This document shows positions 1 through 7,634 of a stretch of DNA of 64,000 nt, in pieces. Source of the DNA: Phytoactinopolyspora alkaliphila (GTDB lineage: Bacteria; Actinomycetota; Actinomycetes; Jiangellales; Jiangellaceae). Positions within the stretch are counted from its first letter, which is position 1. Every line of letters begins with the position of its first letter. The stretch lies in the NCBI RefSeq assembly GCF_010550695.1, contig NZ_JAAGOB010000004.1, forward strand, positions 124,001 through 188,000, in the 5' to 3' direction. The notes under the pieces are model-generated. The model made no database searches. It had not been told where the DNA came from and saw only the letters and a program-made list of their open reading frames with translations. The position numbers and the translations under genes are program-made.

Positions 1-266
1 TGAATGTCGTAGCTCTTCGCGACCTCGTGGGCGAACGCGGCGAAGGCGATGGCCCCGCGGACGCGGTCCTTGACCGTGGGGCCCGACAGATATTCGGCAC
101 CGCCGGTGGAGACCTGGATGATGCCGTCGCTCTCCGCCTCCGCGAATCCGCGCAGAGCTGCGTTGAGCGTCTGGGAGGAGGTCACGTTGATGGCCGGATA
201 GGCGAAGGCCCCGGACTTGGCGCGGCTGATCATCTCCGCGTAGATCTCTGGCGTGGCGATAGGCAT
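1..266 (-). CDS. fba: Class II fructose-bisphosphate aldolase, N-terminal part
   Basis: Only the first ~88 codons lie in the window; the gene runs off the left edge. The protein begins MPIATPEIYAEM and continues with GAFAYPAINVTSSQT and IIQVSTGGAEYLSG, the characteristic N-terminus of actinobacterial class II (zinc-dependent) aldolases, which cleave fructose 1,6-bisphosphate in glycolysis. The metal-binding histidines and the C-terminus lie outside, so completeness cannot be judged. The ATG at 266 is preceded by ACGGAG at a good distance. It is divergent from ptsH, leaving a shared 254-bp upstream region. Confidence 0.9.
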   Translation of the reverse strand, partial: MPIATPEIYAEMISRAKSGAFAYPAINVTSSQTLNAALRGFAEAESDGIIQVSTGGAEYLSGPTVKDRVRGAIAFAAFAHEVAKSYDI

Positions 267-520
267 AGGTACTCCGTTTCAATGTGGGGCAGCGACCTGA
301 GTCTCATGGGACGACACTTCGCCGTGCTTGTGGTCCCACTGCGACGGGGGACACACTCCACCTAGCAGTATCGCCTGTTACCCCCATGTTTCGGCAAGCC
401 GGGGGCCACGTCGCAATCATGGCCCACGCTCCCCGGCTGATGAATCGATCCGCCGGAGGGCCGCGGCGCGGAGCCGGGTAGGCTGGTAACCAGATTCCCA
501 GGCCGCCGCAGGGAGGCAAT

Positions 521-790
521 GTGCCCGAGCGCAAAGCAGTCGTAGCCAGCAAGTCGGGCTTGCACGCCCGGCCGGCGGCCGTGTTCGTCAAGGCCGCCGC
601 CGAGCAACCCACCAAGGTCACCATTCGCAAGCCCGACGGCCAACCGGTCGACGCCTCCAGCATCCTGTCCATCATGACGCTCGGCGTCGAGCAGGGCGAC
701 GAGGTCATCCTGGCGGCAGAAGGCAAGGATGCGAGCGCAGCCCTGGACGCTCTCGGAAGTCTGCTCGAGAAGGATCTCGACGCCGAGTAA
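521..790 (+). CDS. ptsH: HPr phosphocarrier protein of the PTS
   Basis: 89 residues, the usual HPr length. It carries the phosphate relay of the PEP:sugar phosphotransferase system between Enzyme I and the EIIA proteins. The phospho-acceptor His15 lies in SGLHARPA, and Ser46, the regulatory kinase site in low-GC Gram-positives, is present in the stretch DASSI. No HPr kinase is seen nearby. Translation starts at a GTG at 521 with GGGAGG 5-10 nt upstream. No Enzyme I or EII genes are adjacent; the closest partner is the divergent aldolase gene, so a shared glycolytic regulatory region is possible but unproven. Confidence 0.93.
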   Translation: MPERKAVVASKSGLHARPAAVFVKAAAEQPTKVTIRKPDGQPVDASSILSIMTLGVEQGDEVILAAEGKDASAALDALGSLLEKDLDAE

Positions 791-807
791 CGGCGGACGG
801 GACCAGC

Positions 808-1434
808 ATGGAGTTCGCTGACGTCGTCCGCCGCCGGCGGATGGTGCGGAACTACACGACCGAGCCGGTGGACCCGGGTGTCGTCGACCAGATCCTTCAG
901 CACGCCTTGCATGCTCCGAGCGCGGGTTTCAGCCAAGGCTGGGCCTTCCTCCGCCTGGACACCCCCGAGCAGATCCACGTCTTCTGGGACGCCGCCACGC
1001 CGCCGGGTGCCGGCGTCGACAGCTGGTCCGAAGGCCTGCGGCGAGCACCGGTCGTCATCGTGCCCATGTCCTGCAAGCGCGCATACCTGGACCGGTACGC
1101 GGCTCCGGACAAGGGCTGGACGGATCGCGACGAATCCAGGTGGCCGGTGCCGTACTGGGACATCGACACCGGCATGGCCGCCCTGCTCATGCTGCTGACC
1201 GTCGTCGACGAGGGCCTCGGCGCCTGCTTCTTCGGTGTCCCTCCGGAACGAATCCCGGCGTTCCGCGATGCTTTCGGCGTCCCTGAGGACTACACCCCCA
1301 TCGGCGCCATCACCATCGGCCACCGAGCGCCAGACCGCCGTTCCCCGTCACTCAAGCGAGGCCGACGCGGTCTGGACGACGTCGTCCACCACGGCCACTG
1401 GAACAGCTTGCCGAACCTACGAGAAGCACGCTGA
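808..1434 (+). CDS. Nitroreductase-family FMN-dependent oxidoreductase
   Basis: 208 residues. The N-terminal pattern EFADVVRRRRMVRNYTTEPV, then HAPSAGFSQGW, and the C-terminal GVPEDYTPIGAITIGHR match the nitroreductase fold, whose members reduce nitro groups, quinones or flavins with NAD(P)H using FMN. The Arg-rich start and the APSAGFSQ segment are the usual FMN phosphate contacts. The physiological substrate cannot be inferred. It follows ptsH by 17 nt and may be cotranscribed. Its TGA stop (1432-1434) lies inside the left arm of the palindrome at 1431-1577. Confidence 0.85.
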   Translation: MEFADVVRRRRMVRNYTTEPVDPGVVDQILQHALHAPSAGFSQGWAFLRLDTPEQIHVFWDAATPPGAGVDSWSEGLRRAPVVIVPMSCKRAYLDRYAAPDKGWTDRDESRWPVPYWDIDTGMAALLMLLTVVDEGLGACFFGVPPERIPAFRDAFGVPEDYTPIGAITIGHRAPDRRSPSLKRGRRGLDDVVHHGHWNSLPNLREAR

Positions 1435-1577
1435 GGTTGAGTCTGGCAATTGCCTCTCGGGCACTTTGGAGCCCGCCGTGGCATGCTTCACCGCCACGGT
1501 GCGCGACGCCCGAGGGGCAATTGCCAGACTCAACCTCAGCCCACCCACTGCCACGGCGGGCTCCAAAGTGCCCGAGA
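1431..1577. repeat. Composite interleaved long inverted repeat between convergent genes
   Basis: Two long inverted repeats overlap. Repeat A pairs 1431-1462 with 1508-1539 (32 bp, one mismatch at 1455). Repeat B pairs 1455-1483 with 1549-1577 (29 bp, perfect). They share 1455-1462, so the two full hairpins are mutually exclusive. A short third dyad (CCGTGGC / GCCACGG) sits in the centre. Each A arm contains GGCAATTGCC. The structure fills most of the gap between the nitroreductase (+) and the phosphatase (-), and supplies the nitroreductase stop codon. It could act as a two-way terminator or be an inserted palindromic element. No poly-T tract follows. Confidence 0.9.
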
Positions 1578-1643
1578 AACAGTCACCTACCTCACGCACT
1601 CGGGTTGGCTAGTCTTCCCGGCGCCGCTCAGCTCAGCCCGGGC

Positions 1644-2432
1644 TCAGGTCAGCAGGCGGGCTCGCAGCGCGTCGGTGTCCTCCGCCGTCCAGCCGTGGCC
1701 CTCCAACCAGTCCATCAGCCCGCCGAACTCCTTCTCCGCCAGGTCGAGGAAACTGTCCATGGCCTCGGGAAGCGCGAAATGGCTGGTCATGGGCCGGGAA
1801 TCGAGGTCGTCGGCGTATGTGGGGGTGCTTCTCAGCCGCTCGATGATCTTCTCGATCCGGGTGTTGGTCAATGCGTAGTCCTCGACGATGGCGTCGCGCG
1901 GCACGCCGACAGCGGTCAGGGTGAGCGCTACCAATACGCCGGTCCGATCCTTGCCGGCTGCGCAGTGAGCCAGCGCCGCGCCGTCGCTGGAGGCCATGAC
2001 GCGCAGCGCACCCAGGACCGACTCCGGCCGCTCCTTCAGGGTCAGCAGGTAGAACTCGCCCGGTGGAAGCCAGGCCGACCGCTGGTCTCCGTCCTGCTGG
2101 GCCCAGGGCAGGACCACTTCGCTGTCGACTCCGGCGTCGTTGCCCGCTTCGGCGAGCATCGAGAAATGATGAATGGTGACATCCGGGATCCGGGTCAGCG
2201 GGCCCGGACCTTCCAGCATGATCTCCGCGCCGCTGCGGAGATCGACGACGTCGCGCAAGCCCAGCGTCCCGACCAGGTGGGAGATGTCGTCGTCGGTGAG
2301 ATCCTGCAGGTTGTCCGCACGGAGTATCCGGCCGAAAGCGGTGGTCGCGCCGTCATGGGTGGGCAGGCCGCCCAGGTCACGGACATTGACGGCGCCTACC
2401 AGGTCGATCCATCTGACATCACTGTTCATCAT
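1644..2432 (-). CDS. Tyrosine-protein phosphatase, PtpB/LipA-like family
   Basis: 262 residues. The P-loop [10 protein letters not shown] with nucleophile Cys157 is the signature of the Y_phosphatase3 family (for example mycobacterial PtpB), which hydrolyses phosphotyrosine and sometimes phosphoserine or phosphoinositides. The N-terminal [13 protein letters not shown] and LRADNLQDL motifs are also typical of the family. I chose ATG-ATG at 2432/2429 because homology begins at [16 protein letters not shown]; the upstream open frame is not family-like. There is no signal peptide, so it is probably cytosolic or released without one. Divergent from purD and convergent with the nitroreductase. Confidence 0.87.
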   Translation of the reverse strand: MMNSDVRWIDLVGAVNVRDLGGLPTHDGATTAFGRILRADNLQDLTDDDISHLVGTLGLRDVVDLRSGAEIMLEGPGPLTRIPDVTIHHFSMLAEAGNDAGVDSEVVLPWAQQDGDQRSAWLPPGEFYLLTLKERPESVLGALRVMASSDGAALAHCAAGKDRTGVLVALTLTAVGVPRDAIVEDYALTNTRIEKIIERLRSTPTYADDLDSRPMTSHFALPEAMDSFLDLAEKEFGGLMDWLEGHGWTAEDTDALRARLLT

Positions 2433-2553
2433 GGACGAGCCTATGTCTTCTGTCCGCCGGAAACACGCCGGCAAGCGCCTGCCGGATCGCAACGCCACCC
2501 CAAGTGACGGCCGGGGACCTCGCGTTCGGGCTGAAACGCTAGGCTCGGCCGAC

Positions 2554-3828
2554 GTGAGAGTACTCGTCATCGGCTCCGGCGGTCGGGAGCACGCGCTTGT
2601 TCGGGCGCTCCTTCGCGACCCGGAGGTGTCCGAGGTCCACGCCGCACCGGGAAACGCCGGCATCGCCGCAGAAGCGACCATCCATCAGGTGGACCCGCTG
2701 CAAGGCGAGGCCGTCGCCGACCTGGCGAGCAGGATCGCCGCTGATCTTGTGATCATCGGCCCGGAAGCACCACTGGTGAGCGGCGTCGCCGATGCGGTCA
2801 GAGCCCGCGGAGTGCCATGCTTCGGGCCCTCCGAGCAAGCTTCCCGCCTCGAGGGTTCCAAGGCGTTCGCCAAGGAGATCATGGCGGCCGCGGGTGTGCC
2901 CACCGCCATGGCCGTGGTGTGTGAGACCCCCGAGCAGGTCGAGAACGCACTGGACCGGTTCGGTGCCCCCTACGTCGTCAAGGACGACGGGCTCGCCGCG
3001 GGCAAGGGCGTGGTGGTCACCGAGGATCGCGACGCGGCGCTCGCCCACGCCAAGGACTGCGGCAAGGTGGTCATCGAGGAGTACCTCGACGGCCCCGAGG
3101 TCTCCCTGTTCTGTGTCACCGACGGGGTGACGGTCGTGCCGTTCCCACCGGCCCAGGACTTCAAGCGCGCCCACGACAACGACGCCGGCCCGAATACCGG
3201 CGGCATGGGTGCCTACTCTCCGTTGCCGTGGGTTCATGAGAACTTCGTCGACGACGTGCTGAACCGGGTGGTCGTGCCGACAATCACCGAGATGCAGCGC
3301 CGGGGCACCCCATTCGTCGGAGCGCTCTACACCGGCCTCGCGGTCAGCTCGCGAGGCATCCGCGTCGTCGAGTTCAACGCCCGGTTCGGCGATCCGGACA
3401 TCCAGCCCGTCTTCGCCCGGCTGCGATCCGGCCTGGGCGGCCTCTTGCTCGCAGCCGCCACGGGGCGGCTTTCCGAACACCCGGCGCCGTGGTGGGACGA
3501 CGGCGCGGCCGTGAGCGTCGTGGTCGCGGCAGCGGGCTACCCGGAGTCGCCCCGGAAGGGTGACCCGATCCGCGGGCTGGCCGATGCCGAGGCGCTGCCC
3601 GATGTCGATGTCCTGCATGCCGGCACCCGGCTCGACTCGTCGGGCCAGGTCGTCTCGAGCGGCGGTCGCGTGGTGTCCGTCACCGCTACCGGAACGGACC
3701 TCGCGCAGGCCAGGGCGAGGGCATACGAAGGTGTGGGGATGATCGAGCTGGACGGCGCACATCATCGCACCGACATCGCGCTGGCCGCGGCACGCGGCGA
3801 GATCGTCGTGCCGCGGACCACCCCTTAG
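2554..3828 (+). CDS. purD: Phosphoribosylamine-glycine ligase (GAR synthetase)
   Basis: 424 residues, normal length. It catalyses the second step of purine synthesis, joining glycine to phosphoribosylamine with ATP. The N-terminus [18 protein letters not shown], the ATP-grasp core ([22 protein letters not shown]) and the PurD signature [10 protein letters not shown] plus [10 protein letters not shown] are all visible. The start is the GTG at 2554; it immediately precedes the conserved N-terminus although the frame stays open further upstream. It ends 9 nt before folP, so purine and folate genes are probably cotranscribed. Confidence 0.95.
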   Translation: MRVLVIGSGGREHALVRALLRDPEVSEVHAAPGNAGIAAEATIHQVDPLQGEAVADLASRIAADLVIIGPEAPLVSGVADAVRARGVPCFGPSEQASRLEGSKAFAKEIMAAAGVPTAMAVVCETPEQVENALDRFGAPYVVKDDGLAAGKGVVVTEDRDAALAHAKDCGKVVIEEYLDGPEVSLFCVTDGVTVVPFPPAQDFKRAHDNDAGPNTGGMGAYSPLPWVHENFVDDVLNRVVVPTITEMQRRGTPFVGALYTGLAVSSRGIRVVEFNARFGDPDIQPVFARLRSGLGGLLLAAATGRLSEHPAPWWDDGAAVSVVVAAAGYPESPRKGDPIRGLADAEALPDVDVLHAGTRLDSSGQVVSSGGRVVSVTATGTDLAQARARAYEGVGMIELDGAHHRTDIALAAARGEIVVPRTTP

Positions 3829-3837
3829 CCTGGTGCG

Positions 3838-4707
3838 GTGAGCACCACACCCGGCCGGCCGGCCGCCTATGTCGCTGGGCTTCCAGCTCCGCAACGCTGC
3901 CTGATCATGGGCGTGGTCAACGTCACACCCGATTCGTTCTCCGACGGCGGCTTGTGGTTCGACTCGGAAGCCGCGGTCAATCATGGATTGCGCCTCGCCG
4001 CGCAGGGCGCGGACATCGTCGACGTCGGTGGTGAGTCGACCCGGCCCGGCGCCGAACGGCCACCCGTGGACGAGGAACTGCGCCGGGTGGTGCCCGTCAT
4101 CCAGGAGCTGACCGGGGCCGGCGTCACCGTCTCGGTGGACACCATGCGCGCTGAGGTGGCCGAACAGGCGTTGAACGCGGGCGCGCACCTGGTGAACGAC
4201 GTCTCGGGCGGCTTGGCCGATCCTGAGCTGCTACGGGTCGTCGCCGACGCGGGCGTGCCGATCATTCTCATGCACTGGCGCGCTCATGCGCGGCACATGC
4301 AGGAGCACACCGAATACGCCGACGTCGTCGCTGACGTGATCGCTGAGCTGCTGCCCCGGGTCGACGCCGCCGTCGCGGCCGGAGTTGCGCCGGAACGAAT
4401 CGTCATCGATCCCGGCCTGGGGTTCGCCAAGACCTGGCAGCACAATTGGACGATCTTGGCCCGACTGGCGGAGATCGTCGGCACTGGGCACCCGGTCCTG
4501 GTGGCGGCCTCGCGCAAGACCTTCCTCGGTGAGCTTCTGGCTGATCCGGTTTCCGGGGAACGGCGCGCACCGGCCGGACGCGACGCGGCCACGGCCGCGC
4601 TCTCCACGACCATCGCGTTGGATCGCGCCTGGTGCGTGCGAGTGCACGACGTGCCGGCGAGCCTGGACGCGGTCCGCGTGGCCGCGCGGTTGGGAATGGA
4701 ACGATGA
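3838..4707 (+). CDS. folP: Dihydropteroate synthase
   Basis: 289 residues. It condenses p-aminobenzoate with dihydropterin pyrophosphate in folate synthesis and is the sulfonamide target. Diagnostic stretches are MGVVNVTPDSFSDGG, DVGGESTRPGA, NDVSGG, the conserved DPGLGFAKT, and SRKTFLGELL near the C-terminus. The GTG start at 3838 lies in the short gap after purD. It belongs to the run purD-folP-folB-folK-DUF3180. The pABA for this step would come from the pabA product encoded at about 34 kb together with a PabB not in this window. Confidence 0.95.
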   Translation: MSTTPGRPAAYVAGLPAPQRCLIMGVVNVTPDSFSDGGLWFDSEAAVNHGLRLAAQGADIVDVGGESTRPGAERPPVDEELRRVVPVIQELTGAGVTVSVDTMRAEVAEQALNAGAHLVNDVSGGLADPELLRVVADAGVPIILMHWRAHARHMQEHTEYADVVADVIAELLPRVDAAVAAGVAPERIVIDPGLGFAKTWQHNWTILARLAEIVGTGHPVLVAASRKTFLGELLADPVSGERRAPAGRDAATAALSTTIALDRAWCVRVHDVPASLDAVRVAARLGMER

Positions 4708-4805
4708 CCGGAATCGGTGCCGAAATCCGATCCGTGCGCCTAAATAGAGCCGATTCCACCACCCGGGGGCAGCGCGCGAGAGCCACCTACGACTATGGTC
4801 GTCTC

Positions 4806-5168
4806 GTGCCTGACCGGATCACGTTGCATGGGATCGCCGCGCGCGGACGCCACGGCTGGTTCGCCTATGAGCAAGAACAGGGCCAGCCGTTCGTCGTCGA
4901 CGTCGACCTCGGCATCGACACCCGTCCGGCAGCAGCAAGTGACGAATTGTCCGATACCGTCGACTACGGCACCCTCGCCGAGGCCGTCGTCGGCATTGTC
5001 GAGGGGGAGCCGGTCAAGCTGGTCGAGACCCTTGCCCAGCGGATCGCCGACGTCTGCCTGGATGACACCCGGGTGCACGACGTCGAAGTGACCGTGCACA
5101 AGCCGGAGGCGCCAACCACGGTGCCGGTGAGCGATGTGACCGTGACTATTCGAAGGGCCCGCACGTGA
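4806..5168 (+). CDS. folB: Dihydroneopterin aldolase
   Basis: 120 residues. It releases glycolaldehyde from dihydroneopterin to give the hydroxymethyl-pterin used by FolK. The start GTG at 4806 fits the family beginning PDRITLHGIAARGRHGWFAYE; conserved DYGTLAEAV and KLVETLAQRIAD follow. A 98-nt gap separates it from folP, and the frame is open upstream, but homology and usual length support this start. Its stop overlaps the folK start (GTGA), so the two are translationally coupled. Confidence 0.93.
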   Translation: MPDRITLHGIAARGRHGWFAYEQEQGQPFVVDVDLGIDTRPAAASDELSDTVDYGTLAEAVVGIVEGEPVKLVETLAQRIADVCLDDTRVHDVEVTVHKPEAPTTVPVSDVTVTIRRART

Positions 5169-5731
5169 CCAATGTTCCCAACCCCAATGTGGTCGACGCC
5201 GACACGCTGACCGGAGATCTGCGGCCGCTGCGTCGTGCCGCGTTCGCGCTCGGAAGCAATCTGGGTGATCGGCTCGACTTCCTCCAGGGCGCCGTGGACG
5301 CCCTGACCGACTCGCCGGAGATCGTCGCGGTCGCCGTCTCGCCGGTCTACGAGACCGAACCCGTGGGCGGACCCGCCGGCCAGCCCAAATTCCTCAACGC
5401 GGTCCTCGTAGTGGACACGACGCTGTCGCCGCGGTCGATGCTTGAGCGGGCGATGGCCACGGAGATCGCCTACGGCCGCACCCGGGAAGAGCCCAACGGC
5501 TCCCGGACACTCGATGTCGACGTTCTCGCCGTGGGCGACGTCACGGCCGACGACGAAGACCTCAAGGTCCCGCATCCCCGCTTGTCCCAGCGCGCTTTCG
5601 TGCTCATGCCCTGGTCCGACGTCGACCCCGAGTTCACGGTGCCGGGACTCGGTAGCGTCATCGAGCTGAGTTCCGCGGTTGACGCCACTGGGGTCCGACG
5701 GACCGACGACGTGCTGGAACTGCCGTCCTGA
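5165..5731 (+). CDS. folK: 2-amino-4-hydroxy-6-hydroxymethyldihydropteridine diphosphokinase
   Basis: 188 residues. It transfers pyrophosphate from ATP to hydroxymethyl-dihydropterin, the step before FolP. The HPPK pattern FALGSNLGDRLDFLQGAV, the segment SPVYETEPVGGPAGQPKFLNAV and the metal-binding RTLDVDVLAVGD are present, followed by VPHPRLSQRAFVLMPW. The first ~27 residues precede the conserved core, a somewhat long leader. The GTG start overlaps the folB stop by 4 nt. Confidence 0.94.
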   Translation: MTNVPNPNVVDADTLTGDLRPLRRAAFALGSNLGDRLDFLQGAVDALTDSPEIVAVAVSPVYETEPVGGPAGQPKFLNAVLVVDTTLSPRSMLERAMATEIAYGRTREEPNGSRTLDVDVLAVGDVTADDEDLKVPHPRLSQRAFVLMPWSDVDPEFTVPGLGSVIELSSAVDATGVRRTDDVLELPS

Positions 5732-5764
5732 AGCCCGGGCCAGCCGCGGGAGGCCGCGCCTGAC

Positions 5765-6238
5765 ATGCAGAAGACAAAGATCCCGACACTGATCTGGGTC
5801 GGGCTCATCGCGGCGCCGATCGGCTGGTCGATCAGCCGGCTCCTCCTGGACGCGTCCGGAACGCTCCCGCCGGTGCCGGTGGTCTTGCCGGTCATGGTGT
5901 TCCTCCTGGCGGCATTGTTGTTCGCCGCGGCCCGGGAGGTGCGCGGCTGGATCCAGGAGCGTCGCCACGACCGGCATATCGGACCCCTCCGCGTGGCACG
6001 GCTGCTCGCGCTCGCGAAAGCCGCCGAGTACTTCGGCGCCGCCGCCGCCGGTGCATACGTCGGGCTGGCCGTCCTGGCCACCGATCACCTCGAGGTGCCG
6101 ATGGGGCGGGACCGGCTTGTGATGTCCGGCCTGGTCATCGCGTTCGCGACGTTGGCCTCGGGCGCTGCGGTCGCCCTGGAGCGCGCATGCGTGGTGCCGC
6201 CCGAGGACGACCAGCCCGGTAGCCCCTTCCCCAAATGA
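5765..6238 (+). CDS. DUF3180 membrane protein
   Basis: 157 residues with about four hydrophobic segments (roughly 8-27, 37-57, 87-107, 122-140) separated by a basic loop (EVRGWIQERRHDRH). DUF3180 proteins almost always follow folK in actinobacteria, as here (33 nt downstream); their function is unknown. A folate-related membrane role is only guilt by association. The final codons (PFPK and the TGA at 6236-6238) are encoded inside the left arm of the long palindrome that follows. Confidence 0.85.
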   Translation: MQKTKIPTLIWVGLIAAPIGWSISRLLLDASGTLPPVPVVLPVMVFLLAALLFAAAREVRGWIQERRHDRHIGPLRVARLLALAKAAEYFGAAAAGAYVGLAVLATDHLEVPMGRDRLVMSGLVIAFATLASGAAVALERACVVPPEDDQPGSPFPK

Positions 6239-6329
6239 TCATGTAAACCATGTTTTCTCGTGCTTCACCATGGCTGCAGGCATGGTGAAGCACGAGAAGG
6301 CATGGTTTACATGATCATTTGGGGAAGGG
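6224..6329. repeat. Near-perfect 49-bp-arm palindrome between convergent genes
   Basis: Left arm 6224-6272 and right arm 6281-6329 are inverted copies with two adjacent mismatches (TT versus CC) around an 8-nt centre. The arms are AT-richer than their surroundings and contain ATGATCAT, GTAAACCATG and CTCGTGCTTCACCATG. The repeat covers the DUF3180 stop codon and ends 2 nt before the DUF1707 stop, so it exactly fills the convergent junction. As RNA it would form an extremely stable hairpin on either strand. A two-way terminator or an inserted palindromic repeat family are the main alternatives. Confidence 0.93.
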
Positions 6330-6331
6330 CG

Positions 6332-6988
6332 CTAGTGCGCGCGCTTGGCGGCCTTTTTGGCTTCCTTCAGCGGAAGGCCCAGCGCGTCGTCCGGCAGCCT
6401 CCACACGTCGACGCCGCCCATCAGGCAATAGGCCAGGATCCGGATGCGCGGCGCGCCGGGGCGGGGGCTCCGGCGGCTTCCGAGCTCGTCGGTGCCGCCC
6501 ATCAGCGAGAATCCGCCTACCTCGACATCGACGGAATCCGGCACGTAGATATCGGTACCGCCCATGACGTTGATGGTGACGATGGTGGTGTCGTCGCTGT
6601 CGAGTTCGGCGTCGCGCAGATCGATGTCGTGGCCGCCCATGACGGCTACCGCAGTGACCTGGCGGGACACCCGCCAGCGTCCGCGCTTGCTGCTGCCGCC
6701 CATGACCGCCACGATCCACTTCGTGGCCTTCCGGCGACGCACCGGCTCCGCGCCCGGATGGCTGGTGGCGGGCCTGCTGCTGGGGGCGGGGAGGTCAGCC
6801 GTCAGCCTTGCCAGCTCGTCGCGCGTCGTGGCTGCGTAAGCCCGGTCGATCCGCTCCTCGAGCTCGGCCAGAGTCAGCCGTCCCGTGGTGGCGTGCTCGG
6901 AGAGACGCTCGACGGTTTCGTCACGCTCCTGGTCCGACGCGCGGATCCGCGGCGGCTGGGCTTCGGCTGGCTGATCGGGTAGGGACAC
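6332..6988 (-). CDS. DUF1707 (SHOCT-like) protein with LiaF-like C-terminal MGG repeats
   Basis: 218 residues. Residues ~14-65 (RIRASDQERDETVERLSEH... LAELEERIDRAYAA) are the DUF1707 domain, common in actinobacteria and often at the start of membrane or stress proteins. The second half repeats a beta-strand pattern containing MGG five times (AVMGG, AVMGGHDIDL, NVMGGTDIYV, SLMGGTDE, CLMGGVDVW), as in the LiaF/DUF2154 cell-envelope-stress fold. No membrane helix is obvious. Exact role unknown; a structural or sensory envelope-stress role is inference. The ATG at 6988 is the first in frame. Confidence 0.8.
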   Translation of the reverse strand: MSLPDQPAEAQPPRIRASDQERDETVERLSEHATTGRLTLAELEERIDRAYAATTRDELARLTADLPAPSSRPATSHPGAEPVRRRKATKWIVAVMGGSSKRGRWRVSRQVTAVAVMGGHDIDLRDAELDSDDTTIVTINVMGGTDIYVPDSVDVEVGGFSLMGGTDELGSRRSPRPGAPRIRILAYCLMGGVDVWRLPDDALGLPLKEAKKAAKRAH

Positions 6989-7029
6989 GCGCCTTAGCCT
7001 AGTTCGCAGAGCGGTTGCGATCTATCCCA

Positions 7030-7470
7030 CTACCGGTGGACGCACGGACCACCGGCGCGGCGAACCATCTCGCTCACCGCTGTTCGGTCGGCGGGAATCC
7101 ACGCGACGTCCAGCCAGCGGCCCGCCTCAAGCCAGCGGATCTGGTCGTGATCTTGCAGTGGCATGGGTTCTCCGTCCACGATCTCCGCCCACCACAGCCT
7201 CAACGTCAGCGCCGAGGCTAGGGGCCAGTGGCCATCCAGTGGACCGGTGATCTGCGCCCCCAGCCGAACCCGCACGCCCAATTCCTCCCTGAGCTCACGC
7301 AGGAGCGCGTCGGCTGGAGCCTCGCCGGGTTCGGTCTTGCCGCCCGGCAGTTCCCACTGTCCTGCCAGCGCCGGCGGCGCCGTCCGGCGGGCGGCCAGGA
7401 GACGTGCGGGCCGGTCGAGCCGGTCCACAATGGCGGCCGCTACCACGCATGTCTGATGTTTGGGGGACAT
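7030..7470 (-). CDS. NUDIX hydrolase, MutT-like
   Basis: 146 residues with a complete Nudix box at residues 43-65 (GGKTEPGEAPADALLRELREELG, G-x5-E-x7-REU-x-EE-x-G). The preceding LAARRTAPPALAGQWELPGG and the C-terminal WLEAGRWLDVAWIPADR match 8-oxo-dGTP diphosphatases (MutT), which clean oxidised nucleotides. Other (d)NTP substrates cannot be excluded. ATG at 7470. It lies 41 nt upstream of the DUF1707 gene on the same strand and may be cotranscribed with it. Confidence 0.88.
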   Translation of the reverse strand: MSPKHQTCVVAAAIVDRLDRPARLLAARRTAPPALAGQWELPGGKTEPGEAPADALLRELREELGVRVRLGAQITGPLDGHWPLASALTLRLWWAEIVDGEPMPLQDHDQIRWLEAGRWLDVAWIPADRTAVSEMVRRAGGPCVHR

Positions 7471-7634
7471 GTCTCCCTAGGGAGTGAAATACGACGTTCA
7501 AGCGATCAACAATGGGACAGTCGGGCCATACTATTTCACCGCGATCTGGAGTATGGTCCCGTTCTTGGAGCTAGTGTTCCGCTGACCAGAGGACTGGCAG
7601 CGGTGCAGTAGGTAATGGGGAAGGGTAGGGATCG

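Noticed and set aside
2539-4188. 549-codon minus-strand open frame opposite purD and folP
   Set aside because: High-GC DNA opens long antisense frames; its protein shows no domain and is His/Arg/Asp biased, while purD and folP on the other strand are clear.
7523-7560. Imperfect dyad (CCATACT/AGTATGG) before the CAP-domain gene, as an operator or riboswitch
   Set aside because: Short, mismatched and without the features of a known riboswitch class.
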